Source: Bog-950 sp046329515 (GTDB lineage Bacteria > Bacteroidota > Bacteroidia > Chitinophagales > LD1). From it: 64,000 nt of DNA. Made by a program: the position numbers and the translations under genes. Positions within the stretch are counted from its first letter, which is position 1; each line of letters begins with the position of its first letter. The DNA lies in the NCBI GenBank assembly GCA_046329515.1, contig JAXLUM010000002.1:930001-994000 (forward strand), written 5' to 3'. Under the pieces are notes generated by a model, which was given only the letters and a program-made list of their open reading frames with translations, was not told the DNA's origin and did no database searches. Positions 24,782 through 32,923 of this stretch are shown here, in pieces.

Positions 24782-25222
24782 ATGTTCAGGAAAGACTTTT
24801 TTACCCCCGACCAGAAAAAGGCGATAGTGCAGGCCATAGCAGATGCTGAGGCCATGACATCGGGAGAGATACGTGTGCATATTGAGCCTAAATGCAAAGG
24901 CGGCGACCCTATTGCACGCGCTACCATGTTGTTTGCAGAGCTTAAAATGGATACCACCATGCACCAAAACGGTGTGTTGCTATACATTGCTTATGATGAT
25001 AAGCTGTTTGCCATAATAGGCGATAAAGGAATTAACCATGTGGTGCCGGCCAATTTTTGGGATGGTATTAAAGAGGTAATGACCGGCCATTTTAAAAAGA
25101 ATGAATTTTTTGAAGGAGTGGTATTTGCCATAAAAGAATCGGGCATGCACCTTAAGCAATACTTCCCTTTGCAGGATGGAGATAAAAATGAACTGAGCAA
25201 TGAAATCAGCGAAGGAGAATAA
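24782..25222 (+). CDS. TPM-domain protein (soluble)
   Basis: A 146-residue protein consisting of one TPM (TLP18.3/Psb32/MOLO-1) domain without a signal peptide. The opening FTPDQKKAIVQAIADAEAMTSGEIRVHIE and the GVLLYIAYDDKLFAIIGDKGINHVV core are typical. Function is unclear; plant relatives act in photosystem repair as phosphatases. It starts 18 nt after lemA, and its end overlaps the next TPM gene by 23 nt, indicating translational coupling. Confidence 0.88.
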   Translation: MFRKDFFTPDQKKAIVQAIADAEAMTSGEIRVHIEPKCKGGDPIARATMLFAELKMDTTMHQNGVLLYIAYDDKLFAIIGDKGINHVVPANFWDGIKEVMTGHFKKNEFFEGVVFAIKESGMHLKQYFPLQDGDKNELSNEISEGE

Positions 25223-25988
25223 GGTTACTTCTGCAAAGCGCGGTGTTACGTCGCTGCTGCTGGTTTTACTGCTTTCAGTAAAGGCCGTATTTGCGGTTGA
25301 TTATCCTTCGCCGGCTAACCCGCCACGCCTGGTTAACGACTTTGCCGATATGCTTTCAGCAAGTGAAGAGCAACAGTTGGAAAGCAAGCTGGTGGCTTAT
25401 GATGATTCTACTTCTACCCAAATAACCATTGTTACCATTAACACGCTTGATGGTATGGAGAAGGGCGAATACGCCATTGAACTGGCCGATAAGTGGGGTA
25501 TTGGCAGAAAGAAGAAGGATAACGGTGTGCTGATACTGGTTGCCCTGCAGGACCGCCAGATGTTTATTGCCACCGGCCGCGGAGTGGAAGAGTTTTTAAC
25601 CGACATTGCCACCAAGCATATTGTTGAACAGAAAATGAAACCCCGCTTTAAAGAAGGCAATTACTACGCCGGCCTTAATGATGCGGTTGATGAAATTATT
25701 GCCCGCCTTAGCGGTGAGTTTGTAAACGAAGACAGCGGTGATGGCGGTGGTGGCGGCTTGCCTTTGTGGGTTATTATTTTAATAATTATTATAATATTTA
25801 TTGTGCTGCCCGCTATTTTCAGAGGTGGAGGCGGTGGCGGCACGTATAGCGGCCGCGGTTACCGCAGCACCGGTGGCGGCTTTTGGGGCGGCGGCGGCTT
25901 TAGCAGTGGCGGCGGAAGTAGCGGTGGTGGCTTTGGCGGTTTTGGTGGTGGTAGCTTTGGTGGCGGTGGTGCAGGCGGCTCCTGGTAA
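25200..25988 (+). CDS. TPM-domain membrane protein with glycine-rich tail
   Basis: A 262-residue exported protein. After a signal peptide (about residues 13-33) comes a TPM domain (VDYPSPANPPRLVNDFADMLS.. to about 175), one membrane helix (LPLWVIILIIIIIFIVLPAIF, about 185-206) and a glycine/serine-rich tail ending GGGGAGGSW. This is the usual partner of LemA in Bacteroidota and others. The start codon lies inside the preceding TPM gene (23-nt overlap). The tail is low in complexity and its role is unknown. Confidence 0.9.
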   Translation: MKSAKENKVTSAKRGVTSLLLVLLLSVKAVFAVDYPSPANPPRLVNDFADMLSASEEQQLESKLVAYDDSTSTQITIVTINTLDGMEKGEYAIELADKWGIGRKKKDNGVLILVALQDRQMFIATGRGVEEFLTDIATKHIVEQKMKPRFKEGNYYAGLNDAVDEIIARLSGEFVNEDSGDGGGGGLPLWVIILIIIIIFIVLPAIFRGGGGGGTYSGRGYRSTGGGFWGGGGFSSGGGSSGGGFGGFGGGSFGGGGAGGSW

Positions 25989-25993
25989 TATTT

Positions 25994-26620
25994 ATGCTCG
26001 AAAACATTAAATACACTTTACATCCCTGGCATGGCATAGAGGTGGGTGAAAATGCACCCGAATTGCTTACGGCCTTTATTGAAATTGTACCAAGCGATAC
26101 CGTTAAATACGAAATTGACAAAAAGAGCGGTTGGCTTAAAGTTGACAGGCCGCAGTTGTTTTCGAACATTGTGCCTGCCCTGTATGGTTTTATACCGCAA
26201 ACCCTTTGCGATAAGGAAGTGGGAGCCTTTTGTACTGCTAAAACCGGCAAGCCCGGTATTATTGGCGACCAGGACCCCATGGACATTTTAGTGCTTAGCG
26301 AAAAGACCTTCCCTAACAGTGGGTTTATTGTGCAGGCCATACCAATAGGCGGCTTACGCATGATTGATAAGAATGAAGCCGACGATAAAATTATTGCTGT
26401 ACTAAAGGATGATGCTGTTTACGGGCACATTACGGACCTTAAGCAACTGGACGAAAAGATTATCCGCAGGTTAGAGCATTACTTTTTAACCTATAAAGAT
26501 TTGCCGGGTTCAGGTGAAGAAAAGAAAGTAGAGATTGCTTCTATTTACGGGCGCGATGAAGCGCTGGAAGTGATTAAGTGTAGTATGACGGATTACAAAA
26601 TGCGCTTTAATGAAAAATAA
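25994..26620 (+). CDS. ppa: Inorganic pyrophosphatase
   Basis: A 208-residue family I soluble pyrophosphatase of the Bacteroidota type. The metal-binding aspartates are in GDQDPMDILVL and in the DKNEADDKIIAVLKDD loop; KYEIDKKSG and LYGFIPQT supply the substrate-binding lysine and tyrosine. It splits pyrophosphate and drives biosynthetic reactions forward. It starts 5 nt after the TPM gene and its last 11 nt overlap the next gene, so it belongs to the same transcript. Confidence 0.93.
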   Translation: MLENIKYTLHPWHGIEVGENAPELLTAFIEIVPSDTVKYEIDKKSGWLKVDRPQLFSNIVPALYGFIPQTLCDKEVGAFCTAKTGKPGIIGDQDPMDILVLSEKTFPNSGFIVQAIPIGGLRMIDKNEADDKIIAVLKDDAVYGHITDLKQLDEKIIRRLEHYFLTYKDLPGSGEEKKVEIASIYGRDEALEVIKCSMTDYKMRFNEK

Positions 26621-27104
26621 GTTGCTTATAGGCTTGCTGTTAGTAATAGGGGCGTTAACCGGCCTTTATTTTTACAACAAGTACAATGTGGCACCGCGTA
26701 TAAAATTCAACACTGTTGCCCTTACTGATTTAAAAGGCCAACCGGTACAACTTGCCGACTTTAAAGCAAAAAGAATCTTCGTTAACTTTTTTGGTACCTG
26801 GTGCGGGCCTTGCATGGCCGAAATGCCCTCTATTCTTCGCGCTTACGAAAAACTGCATGATAAGGGCTTTGTTTTTCTGATAGTATCTGACGAACCCTTA
26901 AACCGCCTTCAGCAACTGGCTGAGGCCAACCCCGGCTTACCGCTTGTGTTGCTGCACTCTGCCAAACGCTTTAGCGAAATGGATATTTACAGCATACCGG
27001 TAAGCTATGTGCTGAATGCGGAAAGCGAAATACTCTATAAAAAATCAGGCTCGGAACAATGGGATAGTGAAGCCATGCTGGCTGAACTTGAAAAGCTGGA
27101 TTAA
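26610..27104 (+). CDS. TlpA-like thiol-disulfide reductase
   Basis: A 164-residue thioredoxin-fold protein with an N-terminal membrane anchor or uncleaved signal (MKNKLLIGLLLVIGALTGLYF) and the active site WCGPC (Cys65, Cys68) in VNFFGTWCGPCMAEMP. The cis-proline appears in SIPVSYVL. It should be periplasmic and reduce disulfides, for example during cytochrome c maturation. It overlaps ppa by 11 nt. Confidence 0.9.
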   Translation: MKNKLLIGLLLVIGALTGLYFYNKYNVAPRIKFNTVALTDLKGQPVQLADFKAKRIFVNFFGTWCGPCMAEMPSILRAYEKLHDKGFVFLIVSDEPLNRLQQLAEANPGLPLVLLHSAKRFSEMDIYSIPVSYVLNAESEILYKKSGSEQWDSEAMLAELEKLD

Positions 27105-27673
27105 GCTTTAGCGCTTTCCTTTTTAAAGGCCAGTGAATTCATCCACCACATAAGCAGCAGAAAAATTAAACCATAGGTTATGGTTACGTATATTTTTTCG
27201 TGCGCTACTTTAAAGTAATCGTTGTGGTGTATTTGCACCAGTGCCAGGGCAACAAAGCGGGCAACGTTGGTAAGGTATATAAGCACCAGGCCCAGCGGAA
27301 TAAACCACAGCTTATTGCGGTTATTGTTGCCAAACACCAACACAAAGCCGGTAAAAATTACCATGGGTGCAATGCCCAGGCATAAATCGGCAATCCATAT
27401 ACCGGGGTAGCCATCTACAATTACACTGCGGCCATAATGGGTAAGGTTATAACCTAACAACTGCAACACAAAGGCTGTGGAGGCTGAAAGTGAAGCGCCC
27501 ATAATGTCCTTAAAAGAACTCCAGCCTCCCCAAAGAAAGTTTTCGTTAGCCTCGCCCAAATACTTGAACAAACGCCAGCCGGCATACACCAGCAGCATTT
27601 TAAGTATAAACTCAGCAGGTCGTTTTAATCTCTTTTTATCCAATGCAATTGTTTGCCAAGGGCAAAATAGCAA
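27101..27673 (-). CDS. Exosortase/archaeosortase family protein
   Basis: A polytopic membrane protein of about 180-190 residues. The exosortase catalytic triad is visible in the long reading: Cys98 in IWIADLCLGIAPM, Arg139 in LTNVARFVAL and His158 in KVAHEKIYVTI, each at a membrane boundary. These are cysteine transpeptidase-like enzymes that process PEP-CTERM-type sorting signals. No ATG is available upstream of the first membrane helix; TTG at 27673 or TTG at 27643 (MDKKRLKRPAEF) are candidates and the latter gives a normal N-terminus. No substrate with a matching C-terminal signal was noticed in the window. It is convergent with tlpA, overlapping by 4 nt. Confidence 0.75.
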   Translation of the reverse strand: MLFCPWQTIALDKKRLKRPAEFILKMLLVYAGWRLFKYLGEANENFLWGGWSSFKDIMGASLSASTAFVLQLLGYNLTHYGRSVIVDGYPGIWIADLCLGIAPMVIFTGFVLVFGNNNRNKLWFIPLGLVLIYLTNVARFVALALVQIHHNDYFKVAHEKIYVTITYGLIFLLLMWWMNSLAFKKESAKA

Positions 27674-27698
27674 TAAGGCTGCTTAGCGCCTAAAACAT

Positions 27699-28595
27699 TT
27701 AGTTAAAGGATATGTATAATCCCTGGCGGGTGATATAAATTATAGCAAGGGCGCCTATAAGCAAAAGCGGAAACACCACATTAATTTGTTGCAGTACTTT
27801 ATACTTTAACACATCATCCTTAAGCACCTCGGCATGTTGTAGGCTGTAAATGCCCAGCACCATCATAAAGAAGATGGCAAGGAAATACACCAGTTGCACA
27901 AACATGTCGTGCACTATATCAATGTAGTATTTCATAAAAATTATACCCATTGCCCCCAGTATAAAAGGCACTACGGCCGTTTCAATATAATACCTGCGGC
28001 GGCGAGACATTTTATTGATTTTGGTGTACGAGTAAGCGAACTTTAAAAACGGCCTAACGGCATTGGTTCCTAAAAACAGGAACAGTATAAGGAATGGAAG
28101 GTTAAAGACGTAAACAAAGAAAACGGGTATGCGCAACCATGCAAAAACAACGGCCAGGTTTACGTAGTAAGGAGAGTTGTATTCGTTATGACCCAATGCT
28201 GCAATAACGCCCTGCGAAACAAAAATGGCACTGCCCACCACAAAACCCCATACCAAAAACAAATTCAGAACTGTTTTAAGGTGTTTTGTTTTATCATACA
28301 CATACATACATAACAAGCCAAACAAAAGGGCAAATACCGGGCCCGATGAATAAATAAGGATTACGCGCAGTTTGTTCCAGAACAGTTCGGGGGCTACAGG
28401 GGTAATGAACTTAATACCGTAGAAATAAACAATGGCATCGCATTTAAAGAATTTGCCTACCAGCGCCATGGCCAGCCACGAGAGATAGGTGATAACAACA
28501 TAGGCTAAAGCAAAGCAAACAGTAGAGTTTACTATTCTGAATAGCTTACTGGTCCAGGTTTCGTGTCCTTTTCTTCTCTCGGAATATTCGTCCAT
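27699..28595 (-). CDS. Polytopic membrane protein of unknown function
   Basis: A 298-residue protein with about seven to eight predicted membrane helices and a basic cytoplasmic loop (KINKMSRRRRYY, about 191-202). I recognise no family motif: no HExxH, nucleotide-binding or transporter signature. It lies 25 nt upstream of the exosortase gene on the same strand, so it is likely co-transcribed and could work with that enzyme, but this is only a positional inference. Confidence 0.6.
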   Translation of the reverse strand: MDEYSERRKGHETWTSKLFRIVNSTVCFALAYVVITYLSWLAMALVGKFFKCDAIVYFYGIKFITPVAPELFWNKLRVILIYSSGPVFALLFGLLCMYVYDKTKHLKTVLNLFLVWGFVVGSAIFVSQGVIAALGHNEYNSPYYVNLAVVFAWLRIPVFFVYVFNLPFLILFLFLGTNAVRPFLKFAYSYTKINKMSRRRRYYIETAVVPFILGAMGIIFMKYYIDIVHDMFVQLVYFLAIFFMMVLGIYSLQHAEVLKDDVLKYKVLQQINVVFPLLLIGALAIIYITRQGLYISFN

Positions 28596-28635
28596 GCCGT
28601 AAAGATATATTTCTGAAGATATGAATGGCTATTTT

Positions 28636-29676
28636 CTATGGCCGGTAATGCGATTTCTCAAAAATGGTTTTTGTGTCATATTTCAAAACCAAATCCTGCA
28701 GCGATATTTTTCCGCCGCTGCTTTCCATAAACTTCCTTACAATTTGCAGGCCTACCCAACTGCCTACATTACCCGGTGCTTCAGCGGGCATGCCTTGTGC
28801 GCCCGGGCCCTCATCAAGGTAACGCTTTTGGTCCATGTAGTCTTCCTTGTATAATAAATCCTTATCATTAAAAAACTGCCAAATGGAGTGCTCGCTCTTT
28901 TCGCACCATTCGGTTTGTGCAGCGGTATAACCTACCAAAAGGCTATCAGGAGCTTCGGGCAACAGGTAAGAGAGCACATAAAGTTTTTTGCCCTTTTCTA
29001 CCATGGCCTCGCCAAAGGTTTTGCGGGCATTAGGGTCAACACCAAAATACAGGTTATACAATACCTCCATTGCGTTTCTAACCACAAATTCCTTTTTCAT
29101 TTTATGCCGCACATACTGGTAAATCTGAGCGCTGTCGTAGTCGGGGTTGTTTTCGCCCAGGTAGCAGTCTAAGCCAACGCCAAGTGTTTCTTCGCCATAG
29201 GTAAATGCACCGTTGGAGAACATGGAATACACCGTTACCACTTTAGGCAGCGTTATTTTAGGGAAGTAGTACTTTAAATACTTTAGCGATAGCTTTAAGT
29301 CGGCCTCTAATTGCTTAGTATCAGCAAAGGTGTTATCAATAGAATCCTGTATGCGGTTAACATAAGGGTCGGCAATAAACTTGCTTATGGCTTCGCGGCT
29401 AATGTCCGCTGTGTCGCCGGGTTGGCGCGGTCCTATCACAAACTGGTCAACGTAAAAGTCATAAAACTCACCATAACGGTTACGCATGTATTCCTGCTGC
29501 TGTTCAAAGTCTTTGTTTTTAAAATCCTGCAGGTCGTGGTCGAAGCGTAAAAACTGAAGTTGGAAGTTTATATTAGACACATCGGGTTTTTCTCTACTTT
29601 TGGTTTTGTTGCAGCCATTGCAACTTGCTAAAGCCAAAAGAATAAGAGCTACCACTACATAATTGAACCGTATCAT
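28636..29676 (-). CDS. gldB: Gliding motility lipoprotein GldB
   Basis: A 346-residue lipoprotein with signal peptide MIRFNYVVVALILLALASC and acylated Cys19. The body contains the GldB-type segments LKYYFPKITLPKVVTVYSMF.. and GVGLDCYLGENNPDY, and the domain is related to the DUF2268 peptidase-like fold but without an obvious metal site. GldB is needed for gliding and for the T9SS in Flavobacterium. The location supports the call: nadE lies close by, as in flavobacteria. No gldC follows it here. Its start codon is only 23 bp from that of the divergent beta-barrel gene. Confidence 0.8.
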   Translation of the reverse strand: MIRFNYVVVALILLALASCNGCNKTKSREKPDVSNINFQLQFLRFDHDLQDFKNKDFEQQQEYMRNRYGEFYDFYVDQFVIGPRQPGDTADISREAISKFIADPYVNRIQDSIDNTFADTKQLEADLKLSLKYLKYYFPKITLPKVVTVYSMFSNGAFTYGEETLGVGLDCYLGENNPDYDSAQIYQYVRHKMKKEFVVRNAMEVLYNLYFGVDPNARKTFGEAMVEKGKKLYVLSYLLPEAPDSLLVGYTAAQTEWCEKSEHSIWQFFNDKDLLYKEDYMDQKRYLDEGPGAQGMPAEAPGNVGSWVGLQIVRKFMESSGGKISLQDLVLKYDTKTIFEKSHYRP

Positions 29677-29699
29677 AGGCTACGAAAAAAAGAAAAGTA

Positions 29700-30434
29700 A
29701 TGAAAAGAGTTTTACTGTTGCTATTAACGCTTACCCTATCAGGTAAAGTGTTTTGTATTACCGATAAAGTAAAAATAGGGCTTTCGGTATCGCCGGGGCT
29801 TACCTGGGCCAAGCCTTTTGGCAAGGAAATGAAAAGCGGTGGGGTGCGTTTTGGGGTTAATTATGGCCTTGGGGTAGAATACTGGTTTGCGGAGAACTTT
29901 GGGCTATCAACCGGCGTTGGCGGAGCTATGGAAGGCGGAAACTTAACCGGCCGTAAGTTTTTTGAAGTTACAGATACCAGCGGCAACGTTTTACGTACCG
30001 TAAAGGAGAAATACACGCTGCACTCACTGGTTATTCCTATAGGCATTAAGCTGCGCACTAACGACATTAAGAACTTCCGCATTTACGGCGAGGTGGGTTT
30101 TGAAAACTATTTTACGGTATCGGCCAGGGCAACCTACGATAATCCCGTTTACCTATTCGCCTCCTCTAATGAAATTTCTATTGAAAAGGAAAATGTGCTA
30201 AGAAAGGACAACGATGTGGCTAAATCTTTACCTGATTTCCGCATCAACTTTTACGACATACGCATAGCTGTAGGCGGTGGCTTTGAGTACCACTTTAATG
30301 ATAAGGTGGCGGTATTCAGCGGTATCTATTACCACAATGGTTTCTTAAACTACGTAAAGGATAATGCGGTGGACACAAAAAAGGAACCTACCGTTTTACG
30401 CTCTCTTAACTTAAAAATAGGGGTGCTGTTTTAA
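29700..30434 (+). CDS. Outer-membrane beta-barrel protein (PorT-like)
   Basis: A 244-residue exported protein: signal peptide MKRVLLLLLTLTLSGKVFC, then about eight amphipathic beta-strands (VGLSVSPGLTWA-like start, GVEYWFAENFGLSTGVG, VIPIGIKLRT, FRIYGEVGFE, IAVGGGFEYHF, LKIGVLF at the end). The last residue is Phe, as usual for outer-membrane barrels. It resembles the PorT family, one member of which is a T9SS component, but many PorT-like proteins have other roles. It runs in the direction of nadE with 23 bp between stop and start. Confidence 0.78.
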   Translation: MKRVLLLLLTLTLSGKVFCITDKVKIGLSVSPGLTWAKPFGKEMKSGGVRFGVNYGLGVEYWFAENFGLSTGVGGAMEGGNLTGRKFFEVTDTSGNVLRTVKEKYTLHSLVIPIGIKLRTNDIKNFRIYGEVGFENYFTVSARATYDNPVYLFASSNEISIEKENVLRKDNDVAKSLPDFRINFYDIRIAVGGGFEYHFNDKVAVFSGIYYHNGFLNYVKDNAVDTKKEPTVLRSLNLKIGVLF

Positions 30435-30443
30435 GCGCTTTAC

Positions 30444-30451
30444 TACTTTTG
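30444..30451 (+). promoter_or_regulatory. -7 promoter box abutting the nadE start
   Basis: TACTTTTG is a perfect TAnnTTTG and ends 6 nt before the nadE ATG at 30458, the same layout as the ABC exporter at 11942. Confidence 0.6.
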
Positions 30452-30457
30452 TGCCCA

Positions 30458-32104
30458 ATGAGAATTGCGCTGGCACAACTGAACTATCACGTAGGGAATT
30501 TTACAGCTAATACAGCTAAAATTATTGCAGCTATTAAAGAGGCCGAACAGAAGAAGGCTGATTGTATAGTGTTCAGCGAGCTTTGCGTATGCGGTTATCC
30601 TTCGCGCGATTTTCTGGAGTTTGATGATTACATACGCCAATGCGAAAAGGCAATTGCAGATATTGCAGAGCATACCACCAATATTGGTGTGTTTGTTGGC
30701 GCCCCGCGCAGGAACCCCGTAAAGGAGGGGAAAGACCTTTTCAACTCTGCGTTTTTCATCTATAAGAACAAGGTGCAGCACATAAGCGATAAAAGCTTAT
30801 TGCCCAACTACGACATATTTGACGAGTACCGCTATTTTGAACCCGGCCGTAATTTTGAGCCTGTAGAATTTAAGGGTAAAAAAATTGCCCTTACCATTTG
30901 CGAAGACATTTGGAATGTAGGCAACGACAATCCCTTGTATGCGGTGTGCCCCTTAGATGAAATATGCAAAGGAAAGCCCGATTTAATAGTTAACCTTTCT
31001 GCTTCGCCGTTCAGCAATGCGCAGTTAAAGGAGCGCATGCACGTAATTAAAAGCAATGTACTGCGCTATGGCATACCCATGGTATATGTTAACCAGGTAG
31101 GCGCACAAACGGAATTGATTTTTGACGGCAGCAGCGTGGTAATGGATAAAACAGGGGATGTAGCTTTTCAATTGCCCCACTTTGAAGAAGCCATTGAAGT
31201 GGTAGAGTGGGATGGTACAAACTGGAAGAGCGAAAAGGCAATAGGGGACAGCAAAAGCGAAATTCCCATAGCCCTTGTGCATGATGCCTTAGTGCTGGGC
31301 ATAAGGGATTACTTTAAAAAGCTTGGGTTTAAGAAGGCTATACTTGGTTTAAGCGGTGGTATTGATTCGGCCCTGGTGTTATGCCTTGCTGCTGAGGCAT
31401 TGGGTAAGGAGAATGTAATGTCTTTGTTGCTGCCTTCCGGGTTTTCATCAGGGCATTCAGTTGACGATAGCGTACAGCTATGCAAAAACCTTGGCACTGC
31501 TTACGAAACCATTCCTATTGAAAGTAACTTTCAGGCTTTTCTGCAAACGCTTAAGCCACACTTTAAAGAACTGCCTTTCAATACTGCGGAGGAGAACATT
31601 CAGGCCCGCGTGCGCGGAGTATTGCTTATGGCCTTCAGTAATAAGTTTGGCTACATACTACTAAACACCACCAATAAAAGCGAAGCTGCCGTGGGTTATG
31701 GTACCCTATATGGAGACATGTGCGGAGGGCTTGGCGTACTGGGAGATGTATATAAAACGCAGGTATACGAACTGGCCCGTTACATTAACCGCAACGGAGA
31801 GGTTTTGCCTGAAAACATTATTACCAAGGCGCCTTCGGCAGAATTAAGGCCTAACCAAAAGGATAGCGACTCCTTACCGGAATACGATGTGCTGGATAAA
31901 ATTCTTTACCAGTATATAGAGCTGCGGCAGGGGCCTAAGGAGCTAATGGCCATGGGTTTTGAGCAGCAATTAGTGGAGAAAGTGCTAAAAATGGTGAACG
32001 GAAATGAGTGGAAACGCTTTCAGGCACCGCCTATTTTAAGGGTAACGCCCAAGGCTTTTGGTATGGGCCGCCGTATGCCTATTGAAGGAAAATACCTCGG
32101 GTAA
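30458..32104 (+). CDS. nadE: Glutamine-dependent NAD+ synthetase
   Basis: A 548-residue two-domain enzyme. The N-terminal nitrilase-type glutaminase (about 1-265) has the catalytic Glu (IVFSELCVCGYP), Lys (DKSLLPNYDIFDE) and Cys148 (LTICEDIW). The C-terminal synthetase (about 285-548) has the PP-loop LGLSGGIDSAL near residue 300 and the TTNKSE and KAPSAELRP motifs. It amidates deamido-NAD using ammonia from glutamine, the last step of NAD synthesis. A TTG three codons upstream falls within the promoter box, so the ATG at 30458 (MRIALAQLNYHVGNF) was chosen. Confidence 0.96.
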   Translation: MRIALAQLNYHVGNFTANTAKIIAAIKEAEQKKADCIVFSELCVCGYPSRDFLEFDDYIRQCEKAIADIAEHTTNIGVFVGAPRRNPVKEGKDLFNSAFFIYKNKVQHISDKSLLPNYDIFDEYRYFEPGRNFEPVEFKGKKIALTICEDIWNVGNDNPLYAVCPLDEICKGKPDLIVNLSASPFSNAQLKERMHVIKSNVLRYGIPMVYVNQVGAQTELIFDGSSVVMDKTGDVAFQLPHFEEAIEVVEWDGTNWKSEKAIGDSKSEIPIALVHDALVLGIRDYFKKLGFKKAILGLSGGIDSALVLCLAAEALGKENVMSLLLPSGFSSGHSVDDSVQLCKNLGTAYETIPIESNFQAFLQTLKPHFKELPFNTAEENIQARVRGVLLMAFSNKFGYILLNTTNKSEAAVGYGTLYGDMCGGLGVLGDVYKTQVYELARYINRNGEVLPENIITKAPSAELRPNQKDSDSLPEYDVLDKILYQYIELRQGPKELMAMGFEQQLVEKVLKMVNGNEWKRFQAPPILRVTPKAFGMGRRMPIEGKYLG

Positions 32105-32126
32105 GAGGCTGCTATCGCAAAATATT

Positions 32127-32134
32127 TACTTTTG
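32127..32134 (+). promoter_or_regulatory. -7 promoter box of the second beta-barrel gene
   Basis: TACTTTTG, a perfect TAnnTTTG, lies 32 nt before the ATG at 32167 and 23 nt after the nadE stop, so this gene can be expressed apart from nadE. Confidence 0.55.
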
Positions 32135-32166
32135 CCGCTCGTTTGAGTAGACTTTAATTTTCAGGA

Positions 32167-32922
32167 ATGAAACAATTACTGGCCATTGCCCTTCTTTTAT
32201 TCTCTTTTTCTGCCTTTGCTTTTGAGGCTGATTCGGTTAAAACCAAACCGGCTAAAAAAACATTAACCGCTGAAGAACAGGCTAAGCGCAGCGCCATTAA
32301 TGCCAAGTTCCAAAAGTTTTCAAAGGACCGTTTTGCCATTGATTTAATAGGCTCCAACTGGATTTACAATAAAAATGACGCAGGTTTTAAAGGGTTGCAA
32401 ACCAAGTGGTACAGCCGCGGTATTAATATCTATTTCTCTTACGACTTCCGTATTAAGCATTCACGCTTCAGCATTGCACCTGGTATTGGTTACAGTTGTT
32501 CTAATATTTATCATCGTCATGAACAAGTAGTAGATTCTGCCGGTATACACTTTGAGCCACTCAGCGACCCAAGCATTTATAAGGTAAACAAGATATCGCT
32601 ACAGTATGTAGATATACCGTTAGAGTTCCGCATTAAAACCAACCCTGATAAGTTGGACAATTGTTGGAAGTTTGTCTTCGGTTTTAAGGCAGGCATACGT
32701 GTTGATGCGCATACCAAACAAAAGATAAAGGACCCAACCACTAAAGTTTATGTAGAGCGCCGCTTTCCGGATTACAACTTATTCCGCATGGGCCCTATGA
32801 TACGCATTGGTTACGCCAGCTTTAACATAACCGCTTACTACGGCATATTAGGCGTGTTTAAGAAGGACCGCGGCCCTAAAGCCAACGAATTTTCAGTTGG
32901 TATTTCCTTTAACGGTTTATAA
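32167..32922 (+). CDS. Outer-membrane beta-barrel protein
   Basis: A 251-residue exported protein. Signal peptide MKQLLAIALLLFSFSAFAFE is followed by a charged linker (KTKPAKKTLTAEEQAKRSA) and a beta-barrel of about eight strands (FAIDLIGSNWIYN.., INIYFSYDF, RFSIAPGIGYSC, LQYVDIPLEFRI, FVFGFKAGIRV, MIRIGYASFNI, FSVGISFNGL). It is of the PorT-like beta-barrel class, like the protein at 29700. The gene is convergent with the carboxylesterase with 1 nt between stop codons. Confidence 0.75.
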   Translation: MKQLLAIALLLFSFSAFAFEADSVKTKPAKKTLTAEEQAKRSAINAKFQKFSKDRFAIDLIGSNWIYNKNDAGFKGLQTKWYSRGINIYFSYDFRIKHSRFSIAPGIGYSCSNIYHRHEQVVDSAGIHFEPLSDPSIYKVNKISLQYVDIPLEFRIKTNPDKLDNCWKFVFGFKAGIRVDAHTKQKIKDPTTKVYVERRFPDYNLFRMGPMIRIGYASFNITAYYGILGVFKKDRGPKANEFSVGISFNGL

Positions 32923-32923
32923 G

